Below, piece after piece: positions 42,895-51,939 of a stretch of 64,000 nucleotides of DNA. The stretch is from contig JAXQJY010000026.1 of NCBI GenBank assembly GCA_037042185.1, forward strand, positions 1,984,001 to 2,048,000. Direction: 5' to 3'. Under the pieces are notes generated by a model that did no database searches, was not told the origin of the DNA, and was given only the letters and a program-made list of their open reading frames with translations. Every line of letters starts with the position of its first letter. Within the stretch, counting starts at the first letter, position 1. Source of the DNA: Sordariomycetes sp. S80-01Y (taxonomy: Eukaryota; Ascomycota; Sordariomycetes). A program made the position numbers and the translations under genes.

Positions 42895-45800
42895 ATGCCA
42901 GTTCCTCGAGCTGCCGGCGCCCGACGCGCCTCCAGCAGGCTGTCCACCGCTGAGTCTGACGAAGACAAGCATTCCTCGCCCGGCTCTGCGGGCATGTCCC
43001 GCCCCAAGCTCCCCCAGCTCGCCGCAACACCGGCGTCAAGACGGCAGTACACCTATGGATCAGCTGTCGAACCGCCGCCCTCGCGGCCGGGACGCATGGA
43101 GCCCCTCGACCTCAGCCATGCGGTTGGCCAGGCTTTGAACAGGCAGCAGCAAGAGGACAAGAACTCGAAGCGCGCCCAGATGCCCCCACCGGCCAGGCCT
43201 GGAACCGAGGAAGAAGACGAGCTCTCGAATGCAGAATTAGCAGGTGAGTCGAGCCGCCGCGGGAAATGGACTTTACTGACGATCTCAGCGCCTCAGCTTG
43301 GCCGCCCGGGCAAGCCCGCTTCGCGGCAAAGGAGAGCTGAACACAACTCGCGCAGCTCGGAGCCTACCGAGCCTGCGGCGGCGGGCCAACCTACGCGGCA
43401 GCAGCTGGAGGACATGCGCGACGACAGGAGCTTCGGCACCGAGAGCGACTACTACGGCAACGCGTCCATCCGCTCGTCTCCTGCGCCGACGCCGAAGCCC
43501 CTTACGAGGTCTACGCGCAAGGCAGCCCAGAAGAAGTCCTCGTTGCGACAGGAGGCCCTGGAGGTGGTCGAAGAGGCGCCGAGCGCTGTTCAGCCGCCAC
43601 ACGAGCCCCTTGACTTGGACCCGGAACCAGCTGCTCCTGCGCGCACAGCGACGCGACCAGAAGACACCCTCTCGGTCAGGAGACCACGTCAGTCCTCCAA
43701 GCGCGCCTCTGCCCAACCTGAATCGCGGTCGCAGGCTCCCACCGAGACACAACCACTCCATACAACGACCGAGCAAGCCTCAGCATCCTCGAATTTCCGC
43801 GCCGCGCCACGGCCGTCAACTCGGCAAGGCGACCCCAAGGCATTCATCAAGCCGAACCAGATGCTGGCTCCCAGCTTTGCCTCAAACCACAGCGAGGCCG
43901 ACGACGCCATGCAACGCGACATAGCGGCGTCGGAAGTCGATTCTGAGGCTACCAGTCCAATGAAGAGCGCTTGGATACGAGTCAAGAGCTTCGCCTCGTC
44001 GCCCTCGGCCAAGTTGCCGCCGTGGCTTCGTGGCGAGGCCGAGCAGGACCCTGGATCGAGCCCACCACCGCAAGCCGTAGCCAGCCGCATGCAGCCAGTC
44101 CGAGATTTCGGCGCACAGCCAGCGCCTGCTGTTCCTCCCTACAGCGAAGAGGAAGGCGGCGGCGATGCCATCAACTGGTGGTATCTCTTGCGCCCGCGGA
44201 CGTACATCGATGTGCTCCTAAGATTCGTCGACGCCGTCACCGACTACGTGGAGCGGCTCGTTCTCACACTGCTGGGCTTCCTCGGCTCCAAGCGATTCTG
44301 GCAGAGGGCGCTGGGCGTGTTTGCTGCGGCTTTGGTTGCGGCGCTCGCTGTCGGGAACGCAGACACGCTCGCCGATCTCGTGGAGGCGGCAGGCGACTCT
44401 CTGCCATCTGCGCACCCGTCCCGCCTGCTCTCGGGGCTGTCCGGCGTGGCAGGCCAAGTCGGCGAGATGGCCAGCTCCATACGCATACCCTCCATACGCA
44501 TACCCGCCATCCCCATCCCCTCCTTCCGGCGGCAAGACGACTTCTCGAGCATCTGGGACCTGGATGAGTCGGAGCGCCATGAGCTCGAGGCCTACTTTCG
44601 CAAGTTCGACAACGACTTCAGGGACCTGCGCTCGGCTTCCAGCCTGCACGATGCCTCGTTCGAGAAGCTCGAACGGATCCTCCCGCGCATCGTCCACGTC
44701 AGGTCATCCGACGGACGGCTGAGCATCGGCGAAGACTTCTACCATGCGGTGCGTGCTCGGCTGAGCGACGACGACTCCATCTTGACCTTTGACGACAAGG
44801 CCGGCGAGTATGTTGTCAGGTCGGACAGGCAGTGGCGCTCGCTCGTCCACGGCATCGCAAACGACCCCCACGTGAACGGCAAGCTCAACGCCTCCATGTC
44901 CTCGATCGAATCTCGCCTCGGCAGCAAGATGACCTCCTTCTGGGACAGCTGGATCAAAGACAACGACCACAAGATCAAGGCCCAGCTCGGCACCGCCCTG
45001 GAGGATCTCAAGGCGGCCAACTCCGAAGCCGAGCTCGACCAGATCGTCAGGAAGCTGGTCAAGGACCAGATCCGAGCTTCGTCGGCCGACGACGGCGTCC
45101 TGGTCACGCGGGAAGAATTCATCAAGCATGTCCGCCGGGAAGTCGACGTACATCGCCATGAGATCCGCGCCGAGCTGGACGACCTCCGGCCCCAGCTCAA
45201 GGCCCTCATCCAGGAGACCATCCGGGTGGCCGGCGCCGACCAAGCGCAGCATGCAGCCATGACGAGGGACGAGATCACGGCTCTCGCCAACAGCCTCATC
45301 CGCAAGGCCATCGCCGAGACGGACCTGCGGGCCATGGCCGAGGGCAAGATCCACGCCCACTGGGACGCGGACCTGAAGAACCAGGTCAACTACTTTGCCG
45401 TCGGCAGCGGCGCCTTTGCAGATCCCAAGCTGTCGTCCGCCACGTACGACCCGCACAACCAGGGCCTGGCCAGCATGAAGGCCTACGCCCAGGGCTTGAG
45501 GGGCGCAAAACCGCTCCCGCCCCTCGCGGCGCTGCAGCGGTGGGACGACGAGGGCGACTGCTGGTGCGCGGCCCGCGAGGTCAACCGCCGGGGCAACCCG
45601 CACGGCGCCACCCTGTCGGTGCTCATGGGCCACCAGGTCGTCCCGCAGCACGTCGTCGTCGAGCACATCCTGCCCGGCGCGACGTCCGACCCGGGCGCGC
45701 GCCCCCGCGAGGTGGAGGTGCACATCCGCATCGAGGACCCCGAGACGCTGTCCCGCGTCCAGGACTTCAGCGCGACGCACTTCTCCGAGCCGGACCACTG

Positions 45801-46035
45801 GGACCACCAGCCCGCCGCCCTGGGCCCCCAGTTCGTCAAGGTCGGGCAGTTCACGTACGAGGGCGCGGAGCTGCACGGCGGCGTGCACGTGCAGAGGCTG
45901 AGCAGGGAGCTGGTCGAGCTGGGGGCCGAGACGGACCAGGTCGTGCTGAGGGCCGTCAGCAACTACGGCGCCAAGGAGCACACGTGCTTTTACCGGGTCA
46001 GGCTCTACGGCGAGAGGATCGGGTTGGATGTTTAG
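42895..46035 (+). CDS. sad1: SUN-domain nuclear envelope / spindle pole body protein
   Basis: Exons 42895-43243 and 43289-46035, 1031 residues. The 45-nt intron (GTGAGT, ACTGAC, TCTCAG) is divisible by three and has no in-frame stop, so its retention would add 15 residues. The ATG at 42895 is the first true one; the frame upstream begins with TTG. About 450 polar nucleoplasmic residues, a membrane span at about 455-475 (ALGVFAAALVAALAVG), a short repeat SIRIPSIRIPAIPIPSF, a helical lumenal region and a C-terminal SUN domain from about 830 (NYFAVGSGAFADP; VVVEHILPG; ending SNYGAKEHTCFYRVRLYG). Sad1-type SUN proteins join KASH partners to bridge the nuclear envelope and anchor centromeres or the spindle pole body. 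Confidence 0.93.
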   Translation: MPVPRAAGARRASSRLSTAESDEDKHSSPGSAGMSRPKLPQLAATPASRRQYTYGSAVEPPPSRPGRMEPLDLSHAVGQALNRQQQEDKNSKRAQMPPPARPGTEEEDELSNAELAGESSRRGKWTLLTISAPQLGRPGKPASRQRRAEHNSRSSEPTEPAAAGQPTRQQLEDMRDDRSFGTESDYYGNASIRSSPAPTPKPLTRSTRKAAQKKSSLRQEALEVVEEAPSAVQPPHEPLDLDPEPAAPARTATRPEDTLSVRRPRQSSKRASAQPESRSQAPTETQPLHTTTEQASASSNFRAAPRPSTRQGDPKAFIKPNQMLAPSFASNHSEADDAMQRDIAASEVDSEATSPMKSAWIRVKSFASSPSAKLPPWLRGEAEQDPGSSPPPQAVASRMQPVRDFGAQPAPAVPPYSEEEGGGDAINWWYLLRPRTYIDVLLRFVDAVTDYVERLVLTLLGFLGSKRFWQRALGVFAAALVAALAVGNADTLADLVEAAGDSLPSAHPSRLLSGLSGVAGQVGEMASSIRIPSIRIPAIPIPSFRRQDDFSSIWDLDESERHELEAYFRKFDNDFRDLRSASSLHDASFEKLERILPRIVHVRSSDGRLSIGEDFYHAVRARLSDDDSILTFDDKAGEYVVRSDRQWRSLVHGIANDPHVNGKLNASMSSIESRLGSKMTSFWDSWIKDNDHKIKAQLGTALEDLKAANSEAELDQIVRKLVKDQIRASSADDGVLVTREEFIKHVRREVDVHRHEIRAELDDLRPQLKALIQETIRVAGADQAQHAAMTRDEITALANSLIRKAIAETDLRAMAEGKIHAHWDADLKNQVNYFAVGSGAFADPKLSSATYDPHNQGLASMKAYAQGLRGAKPLPPLAALQRWDDEGDCWCAAREVNRRGNPHGATLSVLMGHQVVPQHVVVEHILPGATSDPGARPREVEVHIRIEDPETLSRVQDFSATHFSEPDHWDHQPAALGPQFVKVGQFTYEGAELHGGVHVQRLSRELVELGAETDQVVLRAVSNYGAKEHTCFYRVRLYGERIGLDV

Positions 46036-46149
46036 TTAGTTTTAGCGTTCGTGTATAGTCTAGAAGCGCGGCATGTAGGACAGGCGGGCGTTCAGGCGTT
46101 CTGACATGGTATCACATTTAATTATTCCCCTATCTTGCGCATACGATAA

Positions 46150-48578
46150 CTACCCATCCAGCAGCCCGGCGGCCAGCGCCTCGAGATCCTCCAGCGCCTC
46201 GGGCTCCTCCTGCACCTCAAACACCTTCCTGCCCTTCTTGCTCTTCTTCTTGGGCTGGTCCTCCTCGCTGTCGTCCTGGAACCACTTCTTGGGCTTCTTC
46301 CTCGGCGGCTCGTCGTCCTCCGACGGCCCGTCTCCGCCCGCGATGGGCAGCGACCGCATAAACTCCAAGGGGTCGTGACCGTCGTCCTGGGCCTGCAGCC
46401 GGGGAGCCTCGCCGTCGTCCGAGACGGGCCCTGCCAGCTCCGCCGCCTCGCGCTCCTTGCGCCGGGCCTTCTTCTCCCGCTTCTTCTCCCGCGCCAGGGC
46501 CTTGTCGTCCACGTCGGCCGCCTTGACCCGCTCCGCCTCGTCCTGCAGGAAACGCTGCCGCTGCTCCTCGGCCGGCGCCTCGCCCTCGAAGTCCTTCTCG
46601 TCGCCCAGCTCGTAGGGCGCGTGCGCGTTGCCGTCCTCGTCGAACACGAGCTTGGTGGAGTTGCCCTTGAACTTGGCCATCTTCTTCTTGCTCTTGAGCG
46701 CCTTCTCCCTGCGTTTCGAGTCGATCACGTAAGGGTCCTTGCCGCCCAGGTCGAGGGTCTTGAGGTTCGACAGGGAGCCGGCCGCCTCGTCCAGGTCGTC
46801 GTCCTTGAGCGTGCGCTTCGCCGTCAGGATGTCGTCGTCCGAGTCCGAGGAGTCCTCGCCGACGACCTTGCTGTAGTGGCTCGACAGCACGTCCTGGTTC
46901 GTCCGCTCAAACATCTTGTCGTACTTGGTCCGGACCTGCTCCTTCTTCTTCTGCCTCGGCTTCCGGTTGCCGTCCTCGTCGAATTCGGATTCCGAGTCGC
47001 TCGACATGCCCTGGCGCTCGGCGTTCTTGAGCCTCTTGCGCTCCTCGCCGTTGTCCTTGAACTTGGTCTGCGGCGTTCCCGGCAGCCCGAGGGAGTACGC
47101 GTAGGCGTCGAGGTCAAGCTTGTCGAACTTGAAGACGTCCTTATCCTGCCGCAGCCGGATGGCGCGGGTGTAGGAGATGAAGGCCTTCTGGCCGAGGTAC
47201 CGCAGATCCGGATTTTGGAAGCAGAGGTTCTGCAGGTGTGCTTGTATGCTCCGCTTCTTGCCCTCCTTGACGTTGATCTTCTGTATTGGAATCTTCTTCT
47301 GCTCGAGCTTCTTGATCATGCCGTCCTCCTCGCTGGGCTCAAGGAACAGCACGGCGCGGCCGTTCCGCTGGTACCGTGCCGTGCGGCCGGCGCGGTGGAT
47401 GTAGGTGTCTGCGTCTTCGGGGCAGTCTGCCTGGATGACCCAGTCGACGGCGGGGAAGTCGATGCCTCGCGCCACGACGTCCGTCGCGAAGAGACACGAG
47501 TTCTTCGAAGAGGTAAAGGAGTGCGTGATCCCCAGCCGGGCCGTCTGCTTCTGACGCCCGTGGAGGTGCAGGAGCGGGATGCCGGGCTGAAGCCTCCTGA
47601 AGCTCTCGTAGACGAAGCGGACCTGCTTGCCGGAGCTGAGGAAGACGATGATCTTGCTCTTCAGGTTGGCCTTGATGAAGCCGTAGATTGTGTCCATCTT
47701 CTCCTCGAGCGGCGTGACGATGTAGTGCTGCTGCAGCGTCGAGGGCGTGGCGTGCGAGGCGGCTTCGTGCACCGAGACGTACTCGGGGTCCTTGAGGCTC
47801 AGCCGCGCCAGGTCGGAGACCTTCTTGCTCTGCGTCGCGCTGAACATGAGCGTCTGCCGGTCCTTGGGCAGATGCTCCACCAGGGCGTCGACGGCGTGCT
47901 GGAAGCCCATGTCCATGATGCGGTCGGCCTCGTCGAGCACGAGCATCTGCAGGTTGTTGGCTTCGAACCCGGCCGTCTGATCCAGGTGCTGCAGCATCCG
48001 CCCCGGCGTGCAGACCAGGATGTTCATCTTGGACATGCGCTCCGCCTCTTCCCTGAGGTTCTTCCCGCCGATGATCAGCCCGGCCGAGAAGGCGTGGTGC
48101 CGGCCGATCTTGCGCAGCACCTCAAAGATCTGCACCGCCAGCTCGCGCGTCGGGGACAGGATCAGGGCGCCCAGGCCGTCGAACTCGGTCCATCGCGCGC
48201 GATGCAGCGCCTCGAGCACCGGCACCAGGAAGGCGAGCGTCTTGCCGGAGCCCGTCTTGGCCGCGCCGAGGACGTCGCGGCGTTGGAGGGCGAGGGGGAT
48301 CGCGCGGGCTTGGATGTCGGTCAGGGTGGTGAAGTGCGCACCGCGGAGGCCGGAAGCGGTGGCCTCGGATAGCGGGAGGTCGGTGAAGTCCTTGTGGTCG
48401 CCCTTGAGGTCCTGGTGCTGTTAGCATGGTTCGCTGCGTCGGACGGAGGACTTACGAAGGCGTCGACCCTGGCCTGCAGCGCCTGGAGGCTGTCCTCGTC
48501 GCGCTTGCGCTTCTGCTGGCGGGTTTCCTGCAGCTTCGGCTTGGGCTTGCGCCCGGACGGTCTGGTTTGGGAGGGCAT
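46150..48578 (-). CDS. DBP4: DEAD-box RNA helicase Dbp4 (DDX10/Hca4)
   Basis: Exons complement(46150-48411, 48456-48578), 794 residues. The 44-nt intron ends in CACCAG; this acceptor gives [21 protein letters not shown], matching fungal Dbp4, whereas the CAG six bases earlier sits too close to the CTAAC branch site. DEAD-box motifs: AAKTGSGKT (I), PTRELA (Ia), [14 protein letters not shown] (II), FSATQ (III), [12 protein letters not shown] (V) and HRAGRTARY (VI). The C-terminal third is the charged Lys/Glu/Asp extension typical of Dbp4. Nucleolar; in yeast it acts in 18S rRNA processing and U14 snoRNA release. Convergent with the SUN gene at 114 bp. Confidence 0.95.
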
Positions 48579-48979
48579 GGCTGGCGAGGCGCTTTGGTGA
48601 TGCTGGTCGGGATGCCTCTGCTGTGGAAAGTTTTGGCGGGCGGCACCGACTTTTTTGCGGGGCCGGCAATCGATAAGGCCTCCCCCGTGGAAGCCAGCTA
48701 CCCTGCACAGAGCGTGTTTGTCATGGAGCAGCAGGAATATTCATATTACGCACAGCTTCAACAATCACTAGGACTGGGCAGTCTTTTTCTGATGTGTTCT
48801 CACTCAATCTCGGCCTTTCCTGTGGTGAGGTAGAGAGTTGCAATTTACTGCACAAAAGGGTGCTCAGTACGGTTGAACCTCAACCCCTAACACACAAACA
48901 CTTGTAGGACACGAATTCCAAAATCAACCTAACCTCTATCTATTTCTTTATCAGCTGCAACTAACTAAATCTTAACCGT
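48579..48979. other. Promoter of DBP4 and 3' region of the next gene
   Basis: 401 bp between the DBP4 start and the end of the membrane-protein gene, both minus strand. The right part is Gly/Arg-frame open by chance; the left part is AT-rich. No gene seen. Confidence 0.4.
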
Positions 48980-50572
48980 CTACGGATAATCTGCAGAGGC
49001 ACAGTCCGTGTGGAACGAGTACGAGCCGTTTCCCAACTGCGCATACCTCAGCGTCGGTTCTGCCCCCCTGAGCACGTCCGTCGGCTCGGGGCACCGGTAC
49101 CCCAGCTTCTGCGAGACAGGCCTCAAGAGCTCGACCATGGCCAGCATGCTGTGGCTCTGGACAGCCACCTTGTCCGCCAACCAGACCGAAAGCAGCGCCA
49201 GAACAAGATGCACGCCGGCCACGACACAGAGGACGGTGTGGACGTAGCCCCAGTTCGACACGTGGAGCGTCACGCCCCTCAACGGCTGCAAGCCCGGCGC
49301 CAGGAGGTAGTCGTTTGCCTGCGCGGTCACGCCAACGACCCCGGCCGCGAAGCTCGCCAGAAGCAAGCTCATGCCCGTCGTGTTCCCGCCTTGGGGATCG
49401 CCGTACGTCGACTCGGCCGGGTAGCTCTGGAACTGCTGCGACGTATTGGATGCGGAAGAGGCGCCGTAGCCCTGGAGGGCGATGGCTGAGGCGGCCAGCG
49501 AGCTGATGTTGACGCCCAGCTCGTGCGCGGGAATCTGGACGTTGGACACGCGGCCGACGGTGACGGCGCAGTCGTAGAACCACGGATTGTCCACCGAAGC
49601 CTCGAACGCGCTGATGTGAGCGGTCGTGTGCCCGAGGCCCTGGCTGCCGTCTGTCATAAAGGTCGTCTGCGCCGCGCCGTTTCGCGCCGGTATGGCGATT
49701 GTCGTTCCGTTGCTGAGCACGATGTCCGACCCACGACCGTCACCCCCCCTGGCGACCCTGAATGAGTCGCAGACGGCGCTCACGCGCACCGTTCGGTTGG
49801 TCGCCACGGCCAGGTAACGATGATGCTGGACGGGAGTGCCTTCGAAGAAAACGTAGTCGCAGTAATCGCTGCCGCAGTATATCAGCGGCCCGTTGGGATC
49901 CCACACGGCATTGGGCTTCGGGAGCTCCGACATGCTGCCCGCGTCCCAGGCCAGAGCCACCTGGCCGTAGCTGTTGGCCGTGTACCGCAGGGCGCCGAGG
50001 TCGTGGGCTTCGTCCGTCACCACCCTGTCCGTGTCGATCTCCGTCAAGCTGGGGATGGCGACGATGCCGGGACGCGTGATGGTGACGGTCGTGGCCGAGT
50101 CAACCGTGTAGAACAGGCCCAGCGTTGCAACCGCTATCTGCGCGGCCAGGTTGAGCAGCATCCAGCTCAGCACAGCCAGCCTGACGGACCAGAGCTTCGT
50201 CTCGTAGGCGAGCTTGAACAGGTGGCTCATGTACTCGCTCTCCAGTATCAGGTCAGCCTCGACCAGGGACCAATCCCGCAGGCTCAGGAACCACCACCGC
50301 GCGTCTCCCGCCATGGCCTTGAGCGAGCTGGCCAGGTTGAGCGACAGCGTGATGGACAGGGCCGTGATGACGGCGTTGAAGGTGCGCTTCTTGTCGCGCA
50401 GCATGGCCTCCTTGCTCGAGTAGTGCACCAGCACGCCGTAGAAGGCGCCGACGATGCTCGCCGTGAGCAGCCATCGCACCAAGGCCACCAGGAGCAGCTT
50501 GCGGAGCTGCCTCCGTCGCGTCCAAGGGTCGAACGTGTACCTGTGCAGCTGGGCCCTGTAGTCCGCTGCCAT
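48980..50572 (-). CDS. Hypothetical integral membrane protein
   Basis: Single exon, 530 residues. Predicted spans at about 26-49 (LLLVALVRWLLTASIVGAF), 65-85, 130-155 and 445-466 (TVLCVVAGVHLVLALLSVWL), with a further weaker hydrophobic segment near 395-411. Between about 160 and 390 lies a large polar, beta-rich domain with N-x-S/T sites and paired Cys (YCGSDYCDY), so it is probably lumenal or extracellular. The C-terminal tail of about 60 residues is cytosolic. This layout resembles a fungal-specific family of uncharacterised membrane proteins; I recognise no enzymatic motif. The next two genes rightward also encode secretory-pathway proteins on the same strand. Confidence 0.8.
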   Translation of the reverse strand: MAADYRAQLHRYTFDPWTRRRQLRKLLLVALVRWLLTASIVGAFYGVLVHYSSKEAMLRDKKRTFNAVITALSITLSLNLASSLKAMAGDARWWFLSLRDWSLVEADLILESEYMSHLFKLAYETKLWSVRLAVLSWMLLNLAAQIAVATLGLFYTVDSATTVTITRPGIVAIPSLTEIDTDRVVTDEAHDLGALRYTANSYGQVALAWDAGSMSELPKPNAVWDPNGPLIYCGSDYCDYVFFEGTPVQHHRYLAVATNRTVRVSAVCDSFRVARGGDGRGSDIVLSNGTTIAIPARNGAAQTTFMTDGSQGLGHTTAHISAFEASVDNPWFYDCAVTVGRVSNVQIPAHELGVNISSLAASAIALQGYGASSASNTSQQFQSYPAESTYGDPQGGNTTGMSLLLASFAAGVVGVTAQANDYLLAPGLQPLRGVTLHVSNWGYVHTVLCVVAGVHLVLALLSVWLADKVAVQSHSMLAMVELLRPVSQKLGYRCPEPTDVLRGAEPTLRYAQLGNGSYSFHTDCASADYP

Positions 50573-50787
50573 CCTGCCGGACGTTGAGCTGGCGCATGCC
50601 TTTCTGAAAAATCAAGTGAGTGTTTGCGTGAGAAGTTGAGGCTGATTAGACTTTGCGCGAGCCGGATTAAGACGCGACCCCAACACGACACCTCACGAAG
50701 CTTTGCAAGCGTGGACCCGCATCTCATTGACTCTTTTCATTCATCTGGTCGGTATGGACTCGAATAATGCGTACGAAGAAGAGAAGT

Positions 50788-51567
50788 CTACAGCGCCAGG
50801 ACGCCGACCAGCGCGGCAAGGCCCACGACGCCGGCGTTCACCCTCGACACGCCGGCCGCAGCAGTTGGTACGGTGCTGGGCACGGCGGTTGGTGTTCCCT
50901 CCACCACGTCTCCCTTTCCGGTCTCAGACTCCTTGGCAGGCTTCTCGGACGCGGCGTCCTTTGTGACGTCGGCTGCCGCCAGATTCAACGTCGGCAGGGC
51001 GGTGGGCGACTCGACGGTGCTTGTCGAGAAGCTCGTGCTCGAGCTCACGGTGGTCGAGCTGGGCTTGGACTCGCTCGAGCTGGTCCGCGTCGGCCTCGGC
51101 TTGTGGTCCTCGAGCTTGTGGGCGCCCGCCGTGACGGGGATGGGGTAGACAAAGTCAGACAGGCCGGTGGTTGTCGAGACGATCTCGGTGGAGGCGGTGC
51201 GGCCGCCCTTGACCTGAGTGACGCCGAGCGTGCAGACCATCCTGTCGTTCTTCTGGCGCACGTCGCACTCGTTGCGCAGCGTGTACTCGTCGACGCCCAT
51301 GATGTCGTCCCACTCGCCGCCGTAGGCCCAGGTGCGCGGCCCCTGCGTCATGGTGCGCACGAGCAGCGAGCAGTCGTCGGTGGCCTTGGGCGGGCAGTCG
51401 AGCGCAAACGTCGTGGCCGTAGGCTCGACCTCGACGACCGAGGCGACGACCTTTGCGGGCGTCCACTGCGCCGGGAAGAGCAGGTTGACGCGGCCCTGAT
51501 CCTTTCCAGCCGCCGCCACGCCGCCCAGCGCGAGCGCCGCGGCGACGATCCCTCCTCCAGTTCGCAT
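50788..51567 (-). CDS. Small secreted, probably GPI-anchored glycoprotein
   Basis: Single exon, 259 residues from ATG 51565-51567; the in-frame TTG 16 codons upstream is not used. Signal peptide about 1-20 (GGGIVAAALALGGVAAAG), a compact domain of about 120 residues with four cysteines (ALDCPPKATDDCS; NECDVRQKNDRMVCTLG), a Ser/Thr-rich stalk (about 155-190), and a hydrophobic C-terminus (NAGVVGLAALVGVLAL) preceded by small residues, as for a GPI site. Such proteins are cell-surface or wall components of filamentous fungi; the specific function is unknown. Confidence 0.82.
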   Translation of the reverse strand: MRTGGGIVAAALALGGVAAAGKDQGRVNLLFPAQWTPAKVVASVVEVEPTATTFALDCPPKATDDCSLLVRTMTQGPRTWAYGGEWDDIMGVDEYTLRNECDVRQKNDRMVCTLGVTQVKGGRTASTEIVSTTTGLSDFVYPIPVTAGAHKLEDHKPRPTRTSSSESKPSSTTVSSSTSFSTSTVESPTALPTLNLAAADVTKDAASEKPAKESETGKGDVVEGTPTAVPSTVPTAAAGVSRVNAGVVGLAALVGVLAL

Positions 51568-51939
51568 AGTGTGGTTTCTTTTGGTGGCGCACGGCCGTGT
51601 GGGGGGTTTCTTCAAAACGAATGGACGGCCTTGGAGGCCAGGTTGACTACGATGGACATGTGTGAGAGCGAGAGCAAGAGGAGCAGGAGGAGGCCATGTT
51701 CAAGTAAGTTTTCACGGCTACTTCGGCCCCAGGGCAGGATGAAGGCTGAGATGTGCCAATGCTGGAGGAAATGAGGTCTGCCTTGGCCGTCCCAATCAAC
51801 CGCGCTCTTGGCGCGCGGCATTCAGAGACCCCCCGGCGCCATGCCGAATTGGGGCGGATGCCGAGAAGCAAGGGGAGCAACGCTTGGTTCCATTCAACGC
51901 TACGATGCACGGGGCCGCCCTCTCGGTAACGGTCGCTAA
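51568..51939. other. Intergenic, no gene seen
   Basis: 372 bp between the S33 peptidase end and the GPI-type protein start, both on the minus strand. It should contain the promoter of the GPI-type gene. Confidence 0.4.
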
